Positions 27,002 to 33,954 of a stretch of 64,000 bases of DNA are shown here, in pieces. Position 1 is the first letter of the stretch. The number at the start of each line of letters is the position of its first letter. This DNA comes from an uncultured bacterium (lineage in GTDB: Bacteria > Myxococcota_A > Bradymonadia > Bradymonadales > Bradymonadaceae). The DNA is taken from NCBI GenBank assembly GCA_937981985.1, contig CALJNB010000002.1, forward strand, positions 41,420 through 105,419. Direction: 5' to 3'. The notes under the pieces were generated by a model. It was not told the origin of the DNA. It searched no databases and saw only the letters and a list, made by a program, of their open reading frames with translations. Made by a program: the position numbers and the translations under genes.

Positions 27002-27280
27002 TTAAGAGTGCGCGCGGCTCTTCTCTTTTTTGTAACATTCTTGAGCTTGATACTGAGTTGACGCTTGGAGTACGCATTCTGCATAACGTCGATAGCCATT
27101 GACCCCCCAGCGGTCTCTATAAGAATCGAGCGCCTGAACACATTGGTCTTGCGTATTCAAATGGGCTGGTTTGGAAGCAGAATCGCCGTATACTTTTAGG
27201 AGGTGATTGCAGACGTCATCTGGCTTGGGGGCACACGAGACGGCGAACAATACACCTACAATTAAAAACATGGGTTTCAT
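27002..27280 (-). CDS. Small Cys-containing lipoprotein
   Basis: About 92 residues. ATG 27280 has GAGGAG 6 bases upstream and starts a lipobox signal peptide MKPMFLIVGVLFAVSC. The mature part has four Cys (DDVC, DQC, AEC, QEC), probably two disulfides in a helical hairpin, and a basic tail. I do not recognise the family. It precedes the PPTase gene closely and may share its transcript. Confidence 0.65.
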   Translation of the reverse strand: MKPMFLIVGVLFAVSCAPKPDDVCNHLLKVYGDSASKPAHLNTQDQCVQALDSYRDRWGVNGYRRYAECVLQASTQYQAQECYKKEKSRAHS

Positions 27281-27363
27281 CAAATGCTCCTCTTTTGGTC
27301 TTTTCTTGAAAAACGCTTGGTTTATATGTTAGCAACCCCGCACCTCAACGCAATGGGTGTTTT

Positions 27364-28035
27364 TTGATTTCTGTTAACGAAAAAAATTATAAGGTGTCCG
27401 ATGTTATCGAGATTCTTTCACAACACTTAAAGCCTGAAAGGGTGGAGAAGGTCAAAATGACCTCTTCGCGGCGTACGAAGTCCATCGTCACGGTTATGGA
27501 CGGCATTTACGATAAAGGCAATGTTTCTGCAGTGATGCGAAGTGTAGAAGCATTAGGGTTCTTAGACGTCCATGTTTGCGAAACCCAAGAAGGTTTTAAG
27601 GCATCAAATCGGATCACCCAAGGAACTGATAAATGGCTCAACGTTACAAAATGGGCCGACGCAAAACCTTGCGCAGATGCGTTGAAAGCGCGCGGATTTC
27701 AGATTGTTTCAACAGACCTAAATGCGGCAGTTCCTCTTTCTGAAGTGGACTTCTCTATCCCCACAGCAATCGTTTTTGGCAACGAAAGAGATGGAGTCTG
27801 CAAAGAGTTTCTGGAAGCTTCCGACAAAAACGTCATCATTCCTATGCACGGTTTTGCCCAAAGTTTTAATATCTCGGTCGCTGCCGCAATAACGCTTTAC
27901 CATATCTCTTTGGTTCGCGAGGGCCATGCGAATGGCGATCTCACACCTTCAGAGCAAGAATTTTTATACGCTGATTATCTCGTGCGTTGTTTTGAAAAAC
28001 CTGGCCAGATTCTAGAACATAGCCTTCAATCTTAA
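27364..28035 (+). CDS. trmH: tRNA (guanosine-2'-O-)-methyltransferase, TrmH/SpoU family
   Basis: A 223-residue SPOUT enzyme that would methylate the ribose of G18 in tRNA using S-adenosylmethionine. The three SpoU motifs are present: GNVSAVMRSVEALGF (motif 1 Asn and Arg), TAIVFGNERDGV (motif 2) and IIPMHGFAQSFNISVAAAI (motif 3, which forms the trefoil knot). Length and C-terminal tail match E. coli TrmH. The start is a TTG at 27364 without a good ribosome site; a GTG at 27394 is the alternative. Confidence 0.92.
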   Translation: MISVNEKNYKVSDVIEILSQHLKPERVEKVKMTSSRRTKSIVTVMDGIYDKGNVSAVMRSVEALGFLDVHVCETQEGFKASNRITQGTDKWLNVTKWADAKPCADALKARGFQIVSTDLNAAVPLSEVDFSIPTAIVFGNERDGVCKEFLEASDKNVIIPMHGFAQSFNISVAAAITLYHISLVREGHANGDLTPSEQEFLYADYLVRCFEKPGQILEHSLQS

Positions 28036-28121
28036 TCTCAGTTTTCTGTGGTTATTTTTTAAATCGTCTCAGTATTTTAATGAAAATTGGGAAAAAGAAC
28101 CCGTTTGCATCCGATTCGTAA

Positions 28122-28137
28122 TGGCACGTGATTTGCT
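28122..28137 (+). promoter_or_regulatory. Sigma-54 (-24/-12) promoter
   Basis: TGGCAC, GTGAT, TTGCT: a full match to the TGGCAC-N5-TTGC consensus. Transcription should start near 28148, leaving a 28-base leader with AAGAGAG before the ATG at 28176. The placement is ideal for the DUF2330 gene. Confidence 0.8.
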
Positions 28138-28175
28138 CTTCGATCTTGAGTTCCCAATTCTCAAGAGAGTATGAA

Positions 28176-29714
28176 ATGAAAATTTTTAGAAACTTCTTTT
28201 TAATAACAATTCTATCCGTACTGATGATTCCCTCATCTGCATTCGCGTTTTGCGGTTTTTATGTGGGCGGCGCTGGTGCTGAGATGTTTGCTGATGCAAC
28301 ACAAGTCGTTTTATTACGCGACGGTACTCGTACGGTTTTATCGATGCAGAATCGCTATGAAGGTCCATTAGCTGATTTCGCGATGGTGATTCCTGTTTCA
28401 GAAGTCATCATGAAAACGCAGGTTAAAACACTCGAGCCCGAGATTTTCAAAAAAATCGATACCCTATCATCTCCTCGTTTGGTGGAATACTGGGAACAAG
28501 ACCCGTGTCGTCCTGATTATGGCGATAAACTCGAATCGTCGGGTGGATTTGATGTTAACAATAGCACCGTGGACGACGCCGAACCGGGGGCGGTGAAAGT
28601 AGAAGCTCAATTTGCCGTGGGCGAATATGAAATTAGTGTGCTTTCAACGACTGAATCTTCTGCGTTGGAAACTTGGCTAACGACAAATGGTTTCGCACTT
28701 CCAACCGGCGCATCGATATATCTCGAACCTTACGTGCAATCAGGCAACTATTTTTTCGCTGCAAAAGTGAATACAAACAAAGTCAAGTTCGATGCTGAAG
28801 GAAGGGCTGTCTTGAGTCCGCTTCGCTTTCATGTCGATTCAGAAGATTTCCAACTTCCGATTCGGCTTGGGATGATTAACTCAAATGGTAAGCAAGATCT
28901 CATCGTTTATATCCTCGCCGACCAACAACGTTACGAACTCAAAAATTATCCTAACGCTTTTGTTCCAACCAATATTCGTGTCGTCGATGACGTGAGAAAT
29001 GATTTCGCTAGCTTTTATAAATCTATTTTCGCACGCACCGTAAAAGAAAACCCCGGTGCCGCGATTACTGAATACTCATGGTCGGCATCGAGTTGTGATC
29101 CCTGTCCAGGTCCGGTGGTTTTGACGCCAGAAGACGTCGCTACTCTCGGAGCAGATGTGATCTCGAACGGAATCGACGGTACGGATTCTGAAGTTTATGA
29201 TTACAAAGATTGGACGCTAACTCGAATTCACCTTCAGTACGAAAAGGATGAAATCGGAGAGGATCTCATTTTCAAAAAAGCCGACAGCGTTGTCGGTGGT
29301 CGCGAAATCAAAGACGATGACGGAAAGTTAGAACATGGTGCACAGACTATCGGGTACGGTGGAAACGCGTTTCAAGCCCGCTACATCATTCGTCACGCAT
29401 GGACCGGTGCAGTTTCCTGCGCCGATCCCCGCTTTGGTGAATGGGGCGGAAATCCAGAGGGAAACGGCGAGCCGACAACGTTCACTGCGCAAAGTCCCAA
29501 CTCGACGGGCGGCAATGTTTTTGGTGACGGAGCCAAAGCTGAGAACGTCGGCGATCTTCTTTTAGAGGATATCCCAGAGCTCAATATTACCGCCAAGGGC
29601 AAGGTAGAGTCTGGCGGTGGTTGCTCAGCTACCGATACCAATACCGGCGCATTGTCGATTGGAGTCCTTCTATTTCTCGGATTTGTTCTCGTCGGCCGGC
29701 GTAGAAAAAAGTAA
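28176..29714 (+). CDS. DUF2330 protein with MYXO-CTERM-like sorting tail
   Basis: About 513 residues from ATG 28176. A Sec signal peptide ends at SSAFA, then comes CGFYVGGAGAEMFADATQVV, the start of the DUF2330 family. The domain contains paired Cys (SSCDPCPGP). The C-terminus is a Gly/Ser-rich stretch with Cys (GGGCSATDTNTG), a membrane helix (ALSIGVLLFLGFVLV) and GRRRKK, the tripartite layout of MYXO-CTERM tails, which are processed to anchor proteins at the outer surface. DUF2330 has no known function. A sigma-54 promoter lies directly upstream and the pentaheme lipoprotein follows on the same strand after 80 bases. Confidence 0.85.
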   Translation: MKIFRNFFLITILSVLMIPSSAFAFCGFYVGGAGAEMFADATQVVLLRDGTRTVLSMQNRYEGPLADFAMVIPVSEVIMKTQVKTLEPEIFKKIDTLSSPRLVEYWEQDPCRPDYGDKLESSGGFDVNNSTVDDAEPGAVKVEAQFAVGEYEISVLSTTESSALETWLTTNGFALPTGASIYLEPYVQSGNYFFAAKVNTNKVKFDAEGRAVLSPLRFHVDSEDFQLPIRLGMINSNGKQDLIVYILADQQRYELKNYPNAFVPTNIRVVDDVRNDFASFYKSIFARTVKENPGAAITEYSWSASSCDPCPGPVVLTPEDVATLGADVISNGIDGTDSEVYDYKDWTLTRIHLQYEKDEIGEDLIFKKADSVVGGREIKDDDGKLEHGAQTIGYGGNAFQARYIIRHAWTGAVSCADPRFGEWGGNPEGNGEPTTFTAQSPNSTGGNVFGDGAKAENVGDLLLEDIPELNITAKGKVESGGGCSATDTNTGALSIGVLLFLGFVLVGRRRKK

Positions 29715-29794
29715 AATATTCTAAAATTGATTTCAATTCGTTCTTTTTCCCTTAGGCATGTGCCGAAACGGTAAAAGAGCTATGTGAGTTTACT

Positions 29795-31927
29795 ATGTCT
29801 CTTCGCTTCGTACTTATAACGCTGCTCGTTTTATCGGGTTGTGATTCGACAAAGAACAGCGAAAAGGTTCTGCCTAAAAGCGAACTAAAGAACATAAGTG
29901 AGCCTTCGCCCAATATTTTTACAGCTAGGGTTCCTCGGGAACCCGACACTTTTGAGCCTTCAATGGCCCAAAAAGATGGAGACTACAACCGCGAAATTCA
30001 TTTGCAGAGTGGGCAGTGCGCAGAATGCCACCAGGATATCGCATACGAATGGAAGGACTCTGTTCACGCACTCGCTTCGCTCAACAACCCCTACTATAAA
30101 GTCTCTTTCGATGCCTTCGTCAAAGATTCCGGACAGGAGAAAACGACATTTTGTGCAGGATGTCACGACCCCGTTCTCATGTTTTCCGACACTATTAAAA
30201 AGGGAATCGACGTAGAGGACCCCGCAAGTTATGCCGGCGTGACGTGCACGACCTGCCACGGTATTAGCGCAGCTACAACCGAAGGCAACGCGAGTTATTC
30301 ACTTAATACCGCTCCGATAGTTTTCCCCGACGGAACGGGCAAAGGACTCGATCTTCATCGTAGGAGGTTGAAAACCATTTCAGGAGACGGCTTATGCGCC
30401 TCTTGTCATATTGGCTTTCTTACTCCTGAATCTGGCCATGGTGCCGTAGTTCCAGCGCTCAATGAGTATGCTCCTTGGCGAGCATCGGGTTATAACTCGA
30501 ATCCGACTACGCGTTTGGACAAGGTTGAGGCGCAAACGTGTGTCGGGTGCCATATGCCTAAGATTGTAAACCCAGTGACTAAATCGTCGCACACCTCACA
30601 TCGCTTTGTGGGAGGTCATTCGACATTGGCTGCGGCGATTTCGTCCGAAGAGCAATTGTTGGCTGTGCGAAAAATGGTGAAATCTGCAGCGACTATAGAT
30701 ATTGGGGCGGTCGGCGTTGGGGACATTTCCGTCCAAGAACTCAAGGTTGTTAAGAAAGGCGAGCTGCTGTGGGTCGATGTCGTGGTGTTCAACAAAAATA
30801 CGGGCCACCACTTTCCTGGCGGGGCGAAAGATCTTCGAGATACCTGGATTGAATTAGAGATCTTTGACGCGAATAATAAGCTGTTAGCATCTGCGGGTAC
30901 CGATCACGAACAATCGATGAACGATTCGACCGCGTCGCGGCTAAAAACAACGATGTCTAGTCTGGATGGCGAAATCGTTAAGGGGCATCAAGTCGCGCAA
31001 TTTAGGACTTCAATTTTTGACCGTACAATTGGTCCGAGGGACTCTCGTGTGGCGAGATATCAGTGGTCCGTTGAGGATGATTTCGCCCATCCCTTAAAAT
31101 TAAAAACACGCCTACGGCACCGCCGCCTTGATGCTTCACTTTATGATGAGGCGTGCAAAAGTTCTAGGACAAAAGAGGGACGATCATTTCGTCGGTATGC
31201 CAAGAAATACACAGGTACAGATTTAGACCCATGTGTGCCTCAACCGGTGATTGAGGTCGATCAAGATGAGTATGTGTTTGGAGACAACTCTAAATTTCAG
31301 AACTGGGAGACGCACTACAGACGGGGTTTAGGTTTATTAAAGCAGGTTCAAGAGTCGCTCGAAGAAGCCGAGGACGCGTTGGTCCTAGCTGAAAAATTAT
31401 CCAAAGATGCGAGTGATTTTGATCAGGCTCGCGTCTTGTTCTTACTTGCCAAAGTGCTGGGAAGACAGGGGAGAACCGAACGCGCGATGGACTATTTTGA
31501 GAAGTGCGAAAAATTGGTGGGTCAGCAAACCGCGATCGATTTCGCACGCGGTCTAGCACAACAAAGAACCTTTCATAACGTTGAAGCAGAAAAGTGGTTC
31601 GTCAAAGCGGCGGCGAGAACAAGTGACGACCGGATTTTCCGCAACCTCGCCATTGCGAGTGGTTCCATTATGAAGGTTGAGGAGGCATTAACCGCCTCCC
31701 AACTCGGTTTGGCGATTGAACCTCGTGATCCGCATCTTCTTCGAAGTCAAATGTTGGCTCTAAAGAAGTTGAACACAACAGAGGGGGAGATCGCTTTTGC
31801 CGCCTTCTCAAGATACAAAAATGATGAATCTTCGGGAAAAATTAAAAATAATTGCATCGGAAAATCCGCCGAATGTCGCATAGCTAGGCAGCCTATTCCA
31901 GTAATTCAGATGCGAAAAGCCAGGTGA
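29795..31927 (+). CDS. Pentaheme cytochrome c lipoprotein with TPR domain
   Basis: A 710-residue exported protein. The signal peptide ends in the lipobox LSGC (residue 16). Five CxxCH heme sites follow: CAECH, CAGCH, CTTCH, CASCH and CVGCH, all within about residues 70-250, with His pairs (for example SSHTSHRF) that could be distal ligands. The spacing recalls cytochrome c-554-like multiheme domains. A beta-rich domain (about 300-430) and a TPR region (about 500-690) complete it. It should carry electrons in the periplasm or at the outer membrane. Whether it shares the upstream sigma-54 transcript is not clear; there is no strong promoter of its own. The redox partner is unknown. Confidence 0.85.
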   Translation: MSLRFVLITLLVLSGCDSTKNSEKVLPKSELKNISEPSPNIFTARVPREPDTFEPSMAQKDGDYNREIHLQSGQCAECHQDIAYEWKDSVHALASLNNPYYKVSFDAFVKDSGQEKTTFCAGCHDPVLMFSDTIKKGIDVEDPASYAGVTCTTCHGISAATTEGNASYSLNTAPIVFPDGTGKGLDLHRRRLKTISGDGLCASCHIGFLTPESGHGAVVPALNEYAPWRASGYNSNPTTRLDKVEAQTCVGCHMPKIVNPVTKSSHTSHRFVGGHSTLAAAISSEEQLLAVRKMVKSAATIDIGAVGVGDISVQELKVVKKGELLWVDVVVFNKNTGHHFPGGAKDLRDTWIELEIFDANNKLLASAGTDHEQSMNDSTASRLKTTMSSLDGEIVKGHQVAQFRTSIFDRTIGPRDSRVARYQWSVEDDFAHPLKLKTRLRHRRLDASLYDEACKSSRTKEGRSFRRYAKKYTGTDLDPCVPQPVIEVDQDEYVFGDNSKFQNWETHYRRGLGLLKQVQESLEEAEDALVLAEKLSKDASDFDQARVLFLLAKVLGRQGRTERAMDYFEKCEKLVGQQTAIDFARGLAQQRTFHNVEAEKWFVKAAARTSDDRIFRNLAIASGSIMKVEEALTASQLGLAIEPRDPHLLRSQMLALKKLNTTEGEIAFAAFSRYKNDESSGKIKNNCIGKSAECRIARQPIPVIQMRKAR

Positions 31928-32025
31928 GATAACACCTAAACTGTTGTTATATATAGGTTTGGTTTAGATGTCTGAGACAAAAAGGGGTATAGGTCGAAAA
32001 GAGGCTCGGCAAAAAACAAATAGTC

Positions 32026-32054
32026 TTGACTCACTAAATAATGTTAACTATACA
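32026..32054 (+). promoter_or_regulatory. Sigma-70 promoter of recA
   Basis: TTGACT (32026-32031), a 17-base spacer and TATACA (32049-32054). Start near 32061; leader of about 53 bases with AGGAG at 32103-32107. Confidence 0.75.
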
Positions 32055-32064
32055 TCGGTTCAGT
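32048..32064 (+). promoter_or_regulatory. Putative LexA box over the recA -10 element
   Basis: CTATACATCGGTTCAGT fits 15 of 17 positions of the consensus I recall for M. xanthus LexA, CTRHAMRYBYGTTCAGS; the misfits are positions 10 and 17. It covers the -10 hexamer, where a repressor would block RNA polymerase. Confidence 0.5.
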
Positions 32065-32075
32065 GTGAACAGACG

Positions 32076-32095
32076 CTCAGTGATAATGCATTGAG
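32076..32095 (+). promoter_or_regulatory. Inverted repeat in the recA leader
   Basis: CTCAGTG and CATTGAG, 6 bases apart, pair at six of seven positions. It lies between the transcription start and the ribosome site, so it could be a second operator or a weak leader hairpin. No function is shown. Confidence 0.35.
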
Positions 32096-32113
32096 TATAC
32101 TTAGGAGAAAAAA

Positions 32114-33202
32114 ATGGCAAAGAAGAACGTAAAAGACGACAAATCAAAATCCCTAGACCTTACCGTCGGTGCAATCGAGAAGCAATTCGGCAAAGGTACC
32201 ATCATGCGCCTCGGTGATCAGGGCGGATTAGTATCGCCTGAAGATACGATCTCAACGGGTTCAATGTCGTTGGACATTGCGTTGGGAGTGGGTGGACTAT
32301 CCCCAGGTAGAATAGTGGAAATCTACGGACCAGAATCTTCCGGTAAAACCACATTGACTTTACACGCAATCGCAGCTGCTCAAAAGAAGGGTGGGGTCGC
32401 AGCATTTGTCGATGCCGAACACGCATTGGATATTACTTGGGCCAAGAAAATCGGTGTTAATGTAGACGAGCTTTTAGTAAGTCAGCCTGACACAGGTGAA
32501 AATGCCTTAGAGATTGTTGATATGCTGGTTCGTTCCAATGCGATTGACATTCTTGTTGTCGATTCAGTCGCAGCCCTTGTTCCTCGTGCGGAATTAGAAG
32601 GCGATATGGGAGATACTCATGTTGGTCTTCAAGCACGTCTCATGAGTCAGGCACTTCGAAAGCTTACCTCTTCAATTGCGAAGTCAAAAACCTGCGTTAT
32701 TTTCATTAACCAGATTCGTATGAAAATTGGTGTTATGTTTGGAAGTCCTGAAACAACATCTGGTGGAAATGCGTTGAAATTTTACTGTTCTGTTCGTTTG
32801 GATATTCGCCGTATCGGAGGAATCAAAGATGGAACTGATCTTATCGGAAATCGTACGCGTGTTACGGTTAAGAAAAATAAGCTTGCGGCTCCCTTCAAAC
32901 GGGCCGAGTTCGATATTATGTATACCGATGGGATTTCTTTTGAGGGTGATTGTCTCGATATTGCTGCCGAACTCGACATCGTTGATAAGTCAGGATCTTG
33001 GTATTCCTACAAGGAAGATAGACTCGGTCAAGGTAGAGAGAATTCCAAAGTATTCTTACGGGAACATCCAGAAATTCTTGCCGAGATTGAACTTAGAATT
33101 CGTCAACATTATGGTCTAGTTGCAAGTCCTGATGCAGCTTTAAAAGGTTTATCTGGTGGCGATGTAGATATCGCTGATATGGATGAAGCTGTAGTAAATT
33201 AG
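32114..33202 (+). CDS. recA: Recombinase RecA
   Basis: A 362-residue protein of normal RecA length. It binds single-stranded DNA, drives strand exchange and stimulates LexA self-cleavage. Visible are Walker A GPESSGKT (72-79), EHALD, Walker [11 protein letters not shown], loop L1 [21 protein letters not shown] region, and loop L2 with [19 protein letters not shown]. The acidic C-terminus is [20 protein letters not shown] lies 6 bases upstream of the ATG. The gene is a single transcription unit with its own promoter, probable LexA box and terminator. Confidence 0.99.
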   Translation: MAKKNVKDDKSKSLDLTVGAIEKQFGKGTIMRLGDQGGLVSPEDTISTGSMSLDIALGVGGLSPGRIVEIYGPESSGKTTLTLHAIAAAQKKGGVAAFVDAEHALDITWAKKIGVNVDELLVSQPDTGENALEIVDMLVRSNAIDILVVDSVAALVPRAELEGDMGDTHVGLQARLMSQALRKLTSSIAKSKTCVIFINQIRMKIGVMFGSPETTSGGNALKFYCSVRLDIRRIGGIKDGTDLIGNRTRVTVKKNKLAAPFKRAEFDIMYTDGISFEGDCLDIAAELDIVDKSGSWYSYKEDRLGQGRENSKVFLREHPEILAEIELRIRQHYGLVASPDAALKGLSGGDVDIADMDEAVVN

Positions 33203-33253
33203 GTTACAAAATAGATATTAATTTCGTCTGAAAAGACGTTCTTTGCGCGAAAA

Positions 33254-33281
33254 GGCCGTTCGACTATCGAACGGCTTTTTT
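33254..33281 (+). terminator. Rho-independent terminator of recA
   Basis: GCCGTTCG (33255-33262) pairs perfectly with CGAACGGC (33268-33275) around a 5-base loop, followed by six T. Confidence 0.92.
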
Positions 33282-33367
33282 GTTCACTAAGCACATGTTT
33301 CAAAAAACTAAAATTCGCGTCCATCAAATCTATTAATTTTAGATCCCTAAATTCTTATGCATAACCT

Positions 33368-33423
33368 AGTGCTTAGTGATGTCGCCGCAACTGCGGAGCA
33401 GTAAGGTCGACGAAATGAGCACT
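33368..33423 (+). repeat. Hairpin repeat, copy A
   Basis: It folds as AGTGCT/AGCACT (outer), GTCG/CGAC (33381-33384 with 33408-33411) and CTGC-GGA-GCAG (33391-33401). The reverse complement of 33826-33872 matches it at about 36 of 46 positions by eye, with paired changes in the stems. It lies between recA and a gene remnant. Confidence 0.6.
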
Positions 33424-33462
33424 TCGATTGTATCTTTGAACGGTCTTTAGGATCGTTGTTGT

Positions 33463-33740
33463 TAAAATTCGTTCGTTAATCCGTGGGGTAGGTTAATTTT
33501 TCGGAGCGCTTCTTTTTCTAGCCTTTCGCGATCGCTGAGTTCCTCGGAAACCTTTGGTTCGATCCGCGGGGCTGTCTTAAGGAAACCGAAGGCTAATTGA
33601 ACACACGCCTGAGCTTTTTGTTCGAACTCAACATTTTTCTTTGAACCTGTTTCTTGACAGTTCATCGCAGACTGCTTTAGTTGCTGAACAATGTCAGGAT
33701 AGCACGCCTTGGAGTAGGTGCAAGATAAAGGTATGCTATT
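33463..33740 (-). pseudogene. Remnant of a Cys-containing exported protein
   Basis: The minus frame is open from 33740 to the stop at 33463 and reads CTYSKACYPDIVQQLKQSAMNCQ, then a charged helical tail ending GLTNEF. A stop at 33741 precedes it and there is no signal peptide or ribosome site. The only ATG, at 33665, would cut off two of the Cys. The Cys pattern (C-x5-C-x14-C) suggests a small lipoprotein that has lost its N-terminus. It could also be a short real gene from the internal ATG. It is bracketed by the two hairpin repeats. Confidence 0.4.
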
Positions 33741-33770
33741 TTACTTCTTTGTATAATGGTTTACTGTTTT

Positions 33771-33790
33771 TGCAATTGTTTGCAATTGTT
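33771..33790 (+). repeat. Tandem 10-bp direct repeat
   Basis: TGCAATTGTT occurs twice in a row, each with a central CAATTG. It lies in the gap between the gene remnant and polA. It may be chance in this AT-rich stretch. Confidence 0.4.
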
Positions 33791-33825
33791 TACGATTCCG
33801 TGTGAGCCTGCTTTCGCGTGTCGTA

Positions 33826-33872
33826 TTCTCACTTCGCCGACCTTATGGCTTCGCAATTTCGGCGGCATAAGT
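33826..33872 (-). repeat. Hairpin repeat, copy B (inverted)
   Basis: This is the inverted partner of copy A. Its stems on the plus strand are ACTT/AAGT (33831-33834 with 33869-33872), GCCG/CGGC (33836-33839 with 33863-33866) and TGGC-TTC-GCAA (33846-33856). GTCG/CGAC in A is GCCG/CGGC here, a compensatory change. Confidence 0.6.
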
Positions 33873-33954
33873 TCGCATATGAAGGAATGGATATGAACTG
33901 CTGATTGAATTTTTGAGATTGGTTGTTTTTTAGGTGGTGTTTTGTTTCAAGTGC

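Noticed and set aside
29720..29752. Possible terminator AATTGA-TT-TCAATT after the DUF2330 gene
   Set aside because: The stem is AT-only with a two-base loop and the T-rich tract is offset, so it is too weak to call.
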